64,000 bases of DNA from Aplysia californica (taxonomy: Eukaryota; Mollusca; Gastropoda; Aplysiida; Aplysiidae): assembly GCF_000002075.1 (NCBI RefSeq), contig NW_004797510.1:184456-248455 (forward strand). Direction: 5' to 3'. Positions within the stretch are counted from its first letter, which is position 1. Each line of letters begins with the position of its first letter. Position numbers and translations under genes: made by a program. The notes under the pieces are model-generated. The model saw only the letters and a program-made list of their open reading frames with translations. It was not told the DNA's origin and did no database searches. Shown piece by piece: positions 36,851 to 50,551 of the stretch.

Positions 36851-37930
36851 GTACGTCATGCTCAAAATACACGGTGCTCTTTCGCAAAATCGGTTCTGTT
36901 CAGCTCAGTTCGGTTCAGTTTGGTCGTCTGGGCTAGACAGACTTTCTCTCCATGGAGGGAGAAAAGCTACCATTGTGGTACAAACCGACCGAAACCGACG
37001 ACGATCTTCAAAAACGAATATGCTGTGCCCATTAGAGAATCGGCTCGTCTCGGGTTTTAGCAGCTTCTGTGCACAATATAAATGGACCAACTTCCCAAAC
37101 CGATCGCCTGATGCGTAACCTTGAAAAGAAGTGCGTTTGTTGTTGAAGTTTGTCATCAGTTTTATCTGTGCTGTCGGGTTTGCTGCTTCCGTGGAGGACC
37201 ATACTTCTAGCTCCAAACCAATAGAACCGACAAAACTGAACCAAATTGAACCGATGATGCCAACTGGCAGTGGAAAAAAGCATTCGTTTTCAAGGGCGCT
37301 TGTCAGCTCATTGGTTTTAGGAAGCAGTCTATTTATAGTATATACTGAAGTCGCTCTCCAGAAATCAAATCGAACCGAACTGAACTGTACCAAACCGACC
37401 CGATGTTATGTTCACATCTCATGTCCCTTTCAAGATCACACAGAACAGTCATTTGAATTTGTGTTTTTTATGTGTTAGAAACTCGGGTTGCAAATTTAAC
37501 TTAGCAAACCTTTATTTAAATATTTGTGGAATCTGTTATTTTTGCCCCCAAAAGCTATACGGTGTCAAATGGTGGGAAAGGTAAACAATATCCATTGTGC
37601 AATCAGGGATAAATCTAAATACAGCCTCGGAATAAATCTCGTTCTACAAGCTTCTACATCATATGACTTCCATTCACATTTATGGATAAAATTCAAGAAG
37701 GTTTTCTAGGCAGTGGTTACAGTCTTGCCCTAATGTTTTAAAGACGATATCCGTCGACCAAGTGTGAAAGGTTTTTGTTCTGTTCATGAGTTGTGTTAAA
37801 CGGAGACCCATGACATACTTGAAGTATGGCCCTAGACTTTGAAAATGTATTATAACATCTTTGACAGTTGTAATAACATACTTTGAAATATGAAAGAGGC
37901 TTGATCAACAAAAGTGATTTTAAAAAACCC

Positions 37931-37985
<55 letters not shown>

Positions 37986-39777
37986 AAGATTAATAGATAG
38001 ATAGGCATATCGGTAGATAGACAGATCGGTAGATAGACAGATAAATGAGGCAGAAACCACTTTATTGTCAACATGGGTAAGTAAAAAGAGTGGTTAATGT
38101 AGGGGAAATGCCTAACGGAAGAACAAGAAGTACAGAACCGGTGGAAAGAATATTGCTCTGAACTGTACACCCACCAAACCACAGGAGATCAAATAGTACT
38201 CAATGTCTCTCAAACACAAGAAAATGACAAAGCAGCTTCCTAAGAGAAAATATAGTGGCAGCAGTCTCATCACTGAAGAAAGGGAAATCAACTGGAATAG
38301 ACAACATCACAGCAGAAATGTTTCAGGCAGTGGAGACTCGGGGATAGACACGCAGTGGATAATCGGCAATAAAATCTGACAGACAGGCGAATGGCCAACA
38401 CCGTGGACTCAATCCTTGTTCCTCACCCTTCCCAAGAAAGTCAATCTTCAACAATGCAAAAACTGTCGTATTATTAGCATGGTTAGCCATCCTAGTAAAG
38501 TAATGCCTAAAGCCATTCTCAACAGACTGATAGCACAAAAAGAGAAAACCATAGCAGAAGAACAGGCAGGCTTCAGGACAGGGCGCAGAACAAATGAACA
38601 AATATTCAACCTGAGAATCATAATGGAAAAGTACCTCCAACACCAACAGGAGCTTCACCACGTATTTGTAGACTTCAAAAAAGCGTTTGACAGAGTATGG
38701 TAGATTGCTTTGTGGGCAACCATGAACTTATACAACATCAACGCCAACCTGATCAAAGTCCTAGAAAAAGCTATACAACAAAGCTACGAAAGCAGTCTCT
38801 TTCAACATCAGCATTGGGAAATGGCTCCGAACAACAGTGGGAGTACGCCAGGGTTCTCTACTCTCACCCACTCTTTTCAACATTTTCTTGGAGAGGATCA
38901 TGACAGGTGCACATGAAGATCAAGAAGGAACAGTCAGTATTAAGGGCAGAACAATTAATAACTTACGTTTTGCAGACGACTTAGACTGCCTTGCAGGACA
39001 AGAGCAAGAACTAGTCAGCTTAGTTAACCGTCATGAAAAGACCTCCACAGTCTACATAATGGAATCCAACTGACGTCTAACAGCAGTAGGAATGTCACAG
39101 TGGACATCCAGGTCAACAAACAGACACTTGAAACTGTACGTAGCTTAAAAAACCTGGGTGCAAAAAGTGACAGACGAAGGATCAAAACCAGAAATAATTT
39201 CCAGAAAAGAGCAAACTTCAGCAGCAATGACCAAGTTGAAAACCGTCTGGAACAACTGAAATGTCACCATGAGATCAAAGATCAGACCTATGTGTTCCCT
39301 GGTCATGTCTTTTTTCTGTATGCATTTAAATCCTGGACCTTGAATGCAGATCTTGAAAGACGGATCAAAGCTGTGAAGATGAGATGCTTCCGAAAAATCC
39401 TTGATATCTCATAGAAAGATCACATCACTAATGATGAAATCAAACAACGGATCAAAAATGAAATTGGACCAAATGCTGCTTTCTCACTCTCGTCAGGAAA
39501 CGCAAACTGCAATCGTATGGACACATCACCCGTTCATCCGGTCTTGCCAAGATGATCCTGCAAAGCAGCGTCCAGTGAAAAAGGAGCAGAGTCAGACCGA
39601 AGAAGAGTTGGGAGAACAACATCAAGGAATGGACAGGCCTGGAACTCAAAGACCCTCCTAGAAAAGCTGAAAACCAGAAGGAGTAGAAGAAGCTGATCGC
39701 CAAATCTTCAAAAGCGCCCCGACGGACATCCTGTCTACGGGTTAGGTGAAGGTGAAGACATATGGACAGACAGACAA

Positions 39778-39816
<39 letters not shown>

Positions 39817-42800
39817 TAGGGAAGGATGAGATTATGTGTATCTTGATAATAATTGCCTTTGTATCTTTTGTCCAATGCGGCGTCATTGAAATTATTTTAA
39901 AACTGAAAGAACAGTTATTTATTGACTGATTCTTTGCTGTGTTTCCATTTTTCTTATCAGTTGCATTAGACAATGCGTGTACGCGTAATGGCTACCTCGA
40001 GGCTCTTCTGAACGCCACATCGTCGGATTTGGACGTGTTCGAGCATTGGACTTGCAGGCCCGGCAGCTGGTAAGAAGTGGGGCCCACGCGGGCAAGCCCT
40101 TTTCTGGTTTTGTACTATTTTCACACTAATTAGTATTACCACGCTGTGCTGACTACGCCTGTAGAGTTGGTTCTATCGGGCAGCGTTACGCCGAGTCGAT
40201 GTTTCACACCGATACCACTCGATACCATTGCAGAGAATGGACAAAACGTCCAGTTGTGAACTTAGTACAGACTAATTAACAATCTTCTTATATAATCATG
40301 TGTGATTTAACAATAATACAACATTATCTTAACTGGGCTAATTTGCACACAGGTGTCGGGTGACTAAGTCGCTACGTTACCCCCATCCAAGTATGGTACA
40401 CATATGCACGTACCGAATTGCCAGGAATTTAATTAATATGACAATCGTTCTGGTGGTCGTAATATGCGACCGGAGTGGGTCGAAATGTTCGAAATTATCA
40501 CTGGTAGAAATGAAGGTACAGTCTTTGATTTTGAAAAGACTGGTGATGGCACCTCTGCAGAGCAATCCAGTCTCTAGTCTACTGAGGGAGTCACGGTCGA
40601 TCGAGACTTTCTCTGTCCGGCCGTTGATGTCTAGTGTGAAGAACGTATCACTGATCAATAATGCGATAAGGGCCTTCGTACGGTCGTTGAAGAGTGGACC
40701 TGTGGCAGTCAGTATGGACGTAGACATAACCAGTTAAAAACAAGAATGCAGGTAAGTAAGCAGATCGCTGCCCATGAAACTTTGTTGCAGGAGGATGCAC
40801 TGAGCGCATGGTGCGTTAAAGAAGTTAAAGAAAATGCAGTCTGGTTCAACGGTCCGTGCGTCAAGGGGCTGAAGAAATACCCTTGGAAGGCGAAGTGTTG
40901 AGCAACACACATGGTCAACTGGAGAACAACAGAAGCAAATTCCCAACAAAAGGACAATGGGCAGTTCTGCCGCCCAATCAGGACCAGCAGTGCGTGCTTT
41001 GGAGTGCTGCCATGTGTTGACGGGACGTAAAGTTACACCATGCACACCCCCCCAAAAAAAAATTATTATCAAACACTGTTCCTCTCTTTCTTTGCAGGGA
41101 GTGCCCACCTGGCGCAGAGTGTGTTGATGATGGAAACAATGGAGGAATTTGCTGTATGGGATTTTCAATCAAGCCTGGATTGTGTCCCATGGTGAGTTAT
41201 CATGCTTGTGCCCCACGTTTGTCATCCCATACTTGTAGGTTTACAGAGAAACTCTGAAAACAACGGAGCCCTGAGTTGCTGAAATATACAAACCTTTGCA
41301 TGATTTAAATATCCTTACTTACACAATCACCCCATGCTTACTCCAACGCCAGTATTCAAAATCTTCTGTCTTTTCTCTACCTCTTGTGGTTTATTCTCAT
41401 GTCTAATTCATCCATTCTTCGTGATCCAAAAAATACTTTACAACTTTTTTTCTGAATATCTCGCGCAAAAATTGTTCTGGAATGCTGTAATTTGGAACAG
41501 ACATAATTCATTCCAAAGGAAATTGTTTGATATAAAATTCACGAAGAAGAAACATCAACCACCTGCTAAACCAGGCTTTTAAAGCCACATACACTGTACA
41601 TGTTCACTAAGAAGAGGCTTTTAAAGACAATAGAAAGGGGTGCCCAATAGACAGCATTTTTTGAGTTAACGTGTACCGCAGGGTGAAAATGGGCTTTGCA
41701 CTAAACCAAATGTCATTGAGGAAATGATCCCTCTTTACAAGACAATCGAGGAATCATGAACACATTGCCATGCTCTGATCCATGTCATCTCGGCCTAGCG
41801 AAGATGAACATGGTATAATCTTAGGGACCTGCCATGAGAATGCAGACTGTTGATGTGTAGGAAAGTCCTAGCTGCAGATCATCCACGTACAGACGTCTCA
41901 TGGGACTCGGCTACTGAAATCTGCACTCTGGTGGCGTTTAAAGGGCTGTGCATGGTGCGTGTTCGACCTGAAGTGGTCATGTTTTAAAGAACTTTTTAGT
42001 TCTGATTCGCTATAGATTCAAACTAACGGATCTTCTCTACTCATGACGCTAAAGGTCTTGAGGGCACCTAAGCATTCTCTCCAAGCAGTGCGCAGAACTT
42101 ACGGAATGTCAGGCATGGTGAGTTTGTGGAGAAGTAATGTTCTATACAAAAAGCTCTCTGCTCTTTACTAAACGTAACCATGATCTAAGCAGGTGAACAA
42201 ATTTGGGAAAAATGGCATCTGCAGACTTGTGTTGACTTGTTAGACTGCTGTAGCTTGCAATAGGGCACGACTGTTGCAACTTTTAGTGGTAGGCCTAATG
42301 CGAACTGGCGCATCATGCTATGAAAATGGAGACAAGATTGAAAATGGGTTGTTTTGTTAATGCGCTATACAGAGCAAAACCTTCAATGGACTTATCTAAA
42401 ATACATATAGGACAAATTCCGTTTCCCTTCCAAATGTTACGTTCAAATCTTAAACGCAAAACATCAGTATGGAGGAAGATATTTAAAAAACAAGTAATAA
42501 CGTTTTTTTAAATCACCCTGTAAGAACAGAAAATGAATGAGTAAGAGACTGTATCCTGATAAGAAAAGAAACTTTAAAACAAATCTCACAAGTGTCGTGA
42601 TAAATCGGACAAGTGAAATTGAGTACATATTTTAGGAGAAGGAAAAAACACTGATTTATTAAAAGGACAACCTGGATTAACCATTTTTATACTGTTAAAA
42701 AAATTTACTTTTGATTGTTTTTTAAATACACATTTTAACCAGCATAATATGAAACATGCTTCGTAGATCACATTCGCGAAAAAGAAAGCAAAATCGAAAA

Positions 42801-43691
42801 TTTTGTTGTTATCCGATTTTATCACGCTGGCGACACTATGTGGTTCCTGTTCTGCTGTTGTTATTGTTGTGGTAAAAGAAGTTGTTGTTGTCGTTGTTGT
42901 TGTTCGTGGTGGTGGTGGTGGTGATGCTGCTGCTGCTTCTGCTACCATTTTTTGTTCTGTTTTGCTTTTGTTTTGTTCTTTTGGTTGGGTTTCGCGCTGT
43001 TTTCATCCTATATAATATGTAGGTGTTCTCATACCCCCATCGACACAATGTAAACCATTTAAAAGGCGATCTTCCCATCGTGCAACTCAGGGATATGCCG
43101 AGCTATATATATTTTTTATATAATATATTATTATATTTTATANNNNNNNNNNNNNNNNNNNNNNNNNNNNNNNNNNNNNNNNNNNNNNNNNNNNNNNNNN
43201 NNNNNNNNNNNNNNNNNNNNNNNNNNNNNNNNNNNNNNNNNNNNNNNNNNNNNNNNNNNNNNNNNNNNNNNNNNGGGGGGTGCAGGGAGGGAGGGAATGA
43301 GAGAGAGAAGAAGAGTGAAAGCTGTAATCTGTTAAAGTCTAGTGAAGAAGCGTTGAGTGGTGGGCAAGCGGGGAACAAAAAAAGGCCCAGAGAAGAAGGG
43401 GCCCTTTTCCAGGAGGATCAGGCAATGTAGTAAATTTGGGGTTGGGTAGGTGGGTTGATCGGCTTATTCTTCAGGAAAATGCAAATACTTTCGTAATAGC
43501 GATGAAGCTGCGCGTTGCCCCTAGGGGGTTTTTTTTCTTAGCGTATTATGTCGTGTGTGTTGTTTTTTTCTTAGTGTATGTCGTGTGTGTTGTTTTTTTC
43601 TTAGTGTATGTCGTGTGTGTTTGTGTCTTTTTATGTTTGCCCTCTCTTTTATTTATTTAATCCTATCGTTACCTTTAAACCTGATTTCTGC

Positions 43692-43778
<87 letters not shown>

Positions 43779-45727
43779 CATCTGTCTATCTGCCTGTCTT
43801 GTCTGTCCACCTACCATAACTCTCAAGGAACAGTAATTAAGTGCTTCGACGTATCAGCTAATTTTTTTTTCTTGTTTCAATCCTACTTTTTCACTTTTAG
43901 TTCCATTATTGTCAAGATGAAACGAACGAGAACAAAAATAAGTTTGGAAACAGCCTCTTTGAAATAAATCCATTCCATCTCTTGCCGTCCTATCTGCCAG
44001 TGTTGATTTGGGCCTAGGCCAGCTTTTTGTACTATGCCTATCTTCTATTAGGCTTTTCCCTTCTTATGTTGCTTTCCTCCTTTGCTTCTAGAATATTAAA
44101 GAGATGTGGTGGTAGTATGCACCTTTTTCCAACTCCATTAAAAAAAACCGAAAACCATTCTGATGTTCCACATTCCAGCTGCACAACCAATCAGCGTCCT
44201 TCTTAAAGGGATATGATCTGATAAAAATATTTTATTTCATTTCTTGAAGAGTTTGCCACATCATTAGAAGGTTTACATAACTGAATGCCTTTGAATAATC
44301 AAAAATGTGTGCAAGTGTCATTTACCTCTTGATACTTCTAAATGATCATGTATAGATCGAATAAGTGGTCCTTCTGTTCTCTGTACATCCTGGGTGTGTC
44401 TTGTTACCTCCTCTTCCAATTTGATTTCAATTCCATTCAAAATATTAAGTTGATTTCGAGCGACATTTTACTCGCGTGACTGAAGAGCGTTTTTTTTCTC
44501 CAAAGTTCGAGAGTAAGTGTAGAGCTTAATAATATAAATCTAGCAGAACGACGGCAAAACAATTCAAAAGCTAACCTATATTTTTGGAAAGCGCAATACA
44601 GAAATTTTCGCATCCAAACTAAAAGGTCAGCTCACCTTGTCTGAAATCGCGTAGTAATGATTATGTTGCTGATATCAAGAGCAAGTTAAGACAATAATTT
44701 CCCAGGCGCTCTTATCTTCGAGGCAGTCCTATAGTAAGACAGTCCTCCAAACAACATTAAGACTGAAGAGTATAATTTGGGGAAATTAGGAAAAGGAGAG
44801 GGTTGAATGATACAGTACCCTTTGCAGATAAACGGGATCCTGGTAAAACTTGTATAAGTTGAATATGGGGGCTAGAATGATCAATATATAAGAAACATTG
44901 CTGAAACTCCAGAGAATAAAAGTAACTTACCCTCAGCTCAGAGCAACGCCCCCCCCCCCCCCAATCCACTAATTCAAAGAAAAAAAGTATTGCCTAAGCC
45001 CACTTGGCTGACTATCCAATCACAAATCACTGAAGATAACCACGGCCACGCCCAACTGTCTCTCTATAATCCAGAGCACAGTCCTGAAGGTTTCATCGTA
45101 TTATAATGCGGTATTTATATGGTTTAATACCTTGAGGCAGGATAAATTTACCTTCATGTAGAGGCAAAAGCGACCGCTGCTGTGCTGTTTGATAAAATCT
45201 TCCTCAGCCAACTATATCATAATATGTTATAAAATCGTGACCAAAACCATTCAGATTGAATTTACCACCATTCGCATGATATTGCCGGGACAGATTTTTA
45301 ATTTGCGTTTGGGATGCGATTGGCCCTAAATGACTTCCGGGTCAAATTTAAAGAGGTTAAGCGGAGGTATGTTGGGTTTTTTTTACATGCACAGTGTGCA
45401 CTGCCGGGAGCTATTGTCGGTAAATTACCTGATTCAATCTTACTATACAGATCTGGTTCATTTGACCAAAGGTTTGCCGTTCGTGGTGACAGAAGAAAAC
45501 TATGACTCCTTCTAATGGTTGCTCATGACCACTTAGACCATTATTAAAATCATGTTATTGCCGTCCTCACTGTAAGGTTTGTCCGAACTGACAATGCAAT
45601 AACAACAAAAACATTCATGAATACACATCTTTTATTTGTTTACAACGGTTTGGATAAATAGGTCCATGTTGCATTGAACCTCAGAGTCTTATTGACTTTC
45701 CCCTTCTTCGTCTCTCTCTTTTCTCTC

Positions 45728-45802
<75 letters not shown>

Positions 45803-45844
45803 TTCTGTCTTTATCTCTCTCTTTTCTTCAGATACACACACAAA

Positions 45845-45891
<47 letters not shown>

Positions 45892-45893
45892 AG

Positions 45894-45939
<46 letters not shown>

Positions 45940-48900
45940 TTAGGCACTTGCATAGACTCATGAATACACACGTGCACTTACTTTTTCTACCTTCTTTTCC
46001 TTTATAGGTGAAACCTGTATCATGAAAACACCAGACTGCCAACCCGGAATGGCGTGTACCCAAGCCATTGTCCCAACATGTGTGCCAATCGAATGCCAAG
46101 CCTGCAGACCTCACCAGGAGTGCCGTAAGGTCAAAAGAGAAGGCCCATGCAATGATGGACCAGAAATATGCGACAAACCAAAGTTAGTCAGTCCATATTA
46201 TATTAAGCTACATAAGGTCATATGATCGGCCGGAATTCAAGTTTTTTTTTTTCTAAATCCGTGTAACGTATTGCATCTGGCTTAGATTCTAATTGTACAA
46301 ACCAATGTCGTTCTCACACGTGATGCTGCATCCTGGAATGTCAGTGCATTTTTAAAATCACGCACTATGCATTCTGTTTTCTTGGCGTTCAGTAGTAGGC
46401 CATTCTCTTCAGGGTTTTTTTAGGAGGGGGGGGGGGGGGGAGGTTGTTTTATTTGTTTTTGTCACTCTTGAAATATTATCCCAAAATAAAAATTTTATAA
46501 GTTCGGTGTGTGATAGATCAAGATATGTCAATGAAATAACATGTATCCTATATTTGTAAAAATCTAAATCTCCAACTGAAGAAAATAGGGAGCATTAGAA
46601 AATATCTATCTGTTGATGTCAGCAAAAGTTTAATAACATCACTTATATTGTCAAGGCTTGATTACTGCAATTCCTTACTTACTGGCGTACCTGATGAACA
46701 GTTACAGCAACTATAAAGAGTACAAATTATTGCTGCCAAAATAATTACGAAGAAACTAAAACATGATCATGTGACTCCTATTTTAAAAGAGCTACACTGG
46801 CTCCCGGTGAAAGAGCGTATCCCACATAAAATCTGTTTTAACTAGCTACAAGTGCTTACATGATCTATAAACTGACTACCTAAACAGTTTTTAACACTCT
46901 ATGTACCACCTCGGTCTACCGCTCAGATCATCAAGGGACAAAACAACCCTAGTCAAACCTAAAATAAATTATTAATCATATGGCCAACCCTCTTTTTCAT
47001 ATTTCGCCCCTCTTGTTTGGAATAGGCTTCTAAAAACTATCGGAGAAGCAGAAAATCTAGAAATGTTAAGAAAAACTAAAAGCATTTCTATTTTCATCAT
47101 AAATTATTTCGATTGGAATCCATCCAAGCTGTAGATCGTCGTGGGTCTGTATATGCGCCTGTACGTATCTGTGTATGTGTGTAAGTACGTGTGTATGTGT
47201 GTGTGGGTGCATGCGGGCGTGAGTATATCTGTGCACGAGTATGTAATACTATGTGCCTTTAAAATTGATTTGTAATTCCATAATATGTTTCATGTTAAGC
47301 GCATAGAGCATTGCATAATTGGATGTGCGCTATATAAAAGCAATCCATTATTATTACTATTATGGTTAGAATCACTTGGAACTTATAGACTCAAGAGTCC
47401 GTTATCAAGACTGTATCATCAGCGTACAGCAGGCTGTTAATATTGTAGCCGCCTATCTTGGCTTCTTCTGTATCATTAATATAACTCCGTATCATTTTGC
47501 AGTATGAATTAAAGAGGTATGTAGATAAGACACATCCTTGTCGTACTCACCTGCAGATTGACCTGTATTCAATAAGAGGTGGATAAGAGACGAGAGACCA
47601 CGAAACTGGCATGGTATTGGGTAGTCTAGAGTTTAATAAACAAAACCACCCTCGTGTCAATCACTGGACGGCTCTTACATAATGCTATACTATGTTGGTC
47701 ATGCAGGGTTGAGGTATCAACGCGGGCAATCTCTTATTATTCATCCTTCTGTATTATATCACATTTTAGGATTTTCTGCGCCATGAAGAGCCACGACGAG
47801 TGTAACGAAGACGTGCACTGTGGACAGGGCCAAAAGTGCTATAAAGGCCAAATATGTGCCGCTCTTGCACATGCACCGTTAGCGCCGCTGGAATTATCAC
47901 AAAACGCTGAACAGTCGAGAAAAAAGCGCTCCGCGTATTACAACGATATGTCTGATCCCTTCTGTGCCTCAAGCAACCACTGTGGGCCTGACGACTGTGG
48001 GGGCTGCCCAAAGGGAAAGGTGAGAAATAGCAGGATCTGTACCCCCCAATCACACCTCTTTAAAGTTCATAATGTGTCATGGCACGGTGGAATTAGGCCC
48101 ACGTCAGTTTGTGGACATAAGGGGTAATTGGTGTTATCTTAGAGCCTGTTCACTTGTCTTGTTTCTATGAAAAAGAAATATCCATTTATCCCAAATAGAA
48201 ATCAAGATATGTTCGATTGAAAGAGATGGTTGTCCCCTGGTTTCAGAGGTACAATTAGCGAGAAAATGGCCGGCAACGTCTGGTGACTTTCATAGCTTGA
48301 AAGTCCTTGGAAACTGAAAATCCACATTTTTGTGTGCCTTTAATCAATGTTACTCAGTAACATTTACACCGAAATTTAATTTGTTTTTAAATGAGCATAA
48401 AAGATGTTGAACCAAAGAAAAACGACCAAAAAAATCAATACCAATTGCCAAATCGGGAGAAAAAACGCCGGTTTCTTCTATTTCAATATATTAGACGAGC
48501 ACCTGATTTCACCATGAAGCTTCACATTATGTTTATGAGTAATTTCGTTGCAGTATTTTTGAACTTTTACTGGCAAACAGTGGGTCTATTCTCGGCCTCT
48601 GGTTTTGATTTTTATGCTGTTGAGTTATTTTGATATGTTTCTGTAAAACTTAACCTCGCAATAGATAGACTGCAGCTGTTGGAAGGTCCTTTGATTATCG
48701 CCAGAAAGCATGACGTTTTCATCGGTGCCTGTTTTTTTAATTGTAGTTCTGAACAGGTGGGAAAGGAGTAAATCCTATGTAGTGAGGTGGGGTGGATAAT
48801 AGAGGGGTGGGTGGCGGTTAAGAGGCGGAACGAGAACTGTGCGGATTTTGACATGAGAGTGAGAGATGAACGTAGAGGCTGGTCACTCACAAGTTACTGA

Positions 48901-50379
48901 TCTTGTAAAATTTTGGTTGTCAAGAAATGAGGCAATCACCACATCAAAGACTTTACGATTTTTAGTACTATTGCCGGTACGAAATTCATAATAAGATATC
49001 TTTGCTGTATTATTTCTTGTCGTTGATAATGTTCTCATTGTTGTTCTTGTTTTTAATTTTTGTGTTATGTTGTATTTTCGCCTGTGTTTAATTCAGTAAT
49101 TAATTAGTTATTGTTAAACGGTACTTTTCCGTTTCTTGCTTACAGTGATTCAGTCAGTTAATATAATACTTTGCCTTTATAGATCTTAACTATACAGACA
49201 TCGGACCAAAAGTGTGTACTTCCTATCTATAGGTATTAATGCCTGTTGTGAACGTCGATGTATACAGACAGGTGTATAGTAATGAACTGTTATAGAATAA
49301 ATGTTACTACTTGTTCTTGAACTTGATATTTCCGTCTGTACTTCATGTCTCCTTACACTATCACTTTAAATCAATATAAATCATATTATTGTTTATTTAG
49401 AAAGCATCTCTAAGGATCTTTGGTTAATGCACCGAAATCAATGTGGTTCGACCTTTGCCTGCTAGTATCAATTCATCCGTTGTGGGACATGACATCCAGT
49501 CAAAATCACAGTGATACTCTATAAAGCATTCCCGCTCCCTTCCTCCTTGTAGGACTCAAACTAATGTCTTTAGCGTGGAAACATTTTCTGAACATCACAA
49601 GCACCAATTATCCTATGCGCCTTTTTGCAGATTTGTAAACAAACAGACAAAGTTTGTGTGAAACATCCTTGCGACGATCACGTGTGTGTGGAAGATAATG
49701 AGTGCGGAGGATGTTTAAATGGTAAGAACGTCTCAATCATTCTTAAAATATTTAATACCCTTCTTAACACAGGATGCTTATTTATGAGGAGGGGTGGGGT
49801 TTGTCTTATTGTTTTCTTGAAAAGATAAGAAATATTAAGACTTTTAACATATTATGAAGAGCCAAAAAGAGTAAAATTCGGTAATTGGGCGTAATATTTG
49901 TTAGGACAGTTTTGTAACTTCAGATTAGGCTCCCGTGCTTTTTCCTTTAAGGCTTGGTCAATTTGTTCCAATAAAATATTTACCAAAATAGCTCATCATG
50001 CTTCAGTGCCTGTCAACATTATGACATCAAGTAGGGCAAAGGTCTACCTGACTCGTAAAGGTCCACTCGAGGTATCTCTTTTGAAAATAAGTTCAAATTA
50101 CATATAATTAGAGACAATATGGCTACTCAATTTTATTCCTACAGAGAATGAAGGCCTCAGCTGTGCGTAGTAAGTCAAGCTGGCTCCAAATGGAGGAATC
50201 GGGTAGATATTTTTGTAAAATAGTTTTAAAAAACTACAATGTACATCGGAGAGAACACTTATTCATTTGAATTGAATATGTGGACAACCCAGTATCTGCC
50301 CTGGAGCAGCAAGCGTTCACAGAAATCAAAAAAGAAAAAAGTATGAAAAATACAAGCAGGGCAAAAAAGAAACAAACCA

Positions 50380-50430
<51 letters not shown>

Positions 50431-50515
50431 ACAACAACAACAACGACAACAACAACAACAACAACAAACAACAACAACAACGACAACAACAACAAACAAC
50501 AACAACAACAACAAC

Positions 50516-50551
<36 letters not shown>

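Noticed and set aside
36905-37393. 162-codon minus ORF and its neighbours
   Set aside because: They lie wholly inside a foldback element, with overlapping ORFs in several frames and no family motif.
43548-43790. CRISPR-like array
   Set aside because: Units are contiguous without unique spacers; simple tandem repeats in a eukaryotic genome.
43436-43967. Cys/Phe-rich ORFs (possible missing exon of the Cys-rich gene)
   Set aside because: They derive from a 30-bp tandem repeat and an ATCT microsatellite, and lack WAP spacing.
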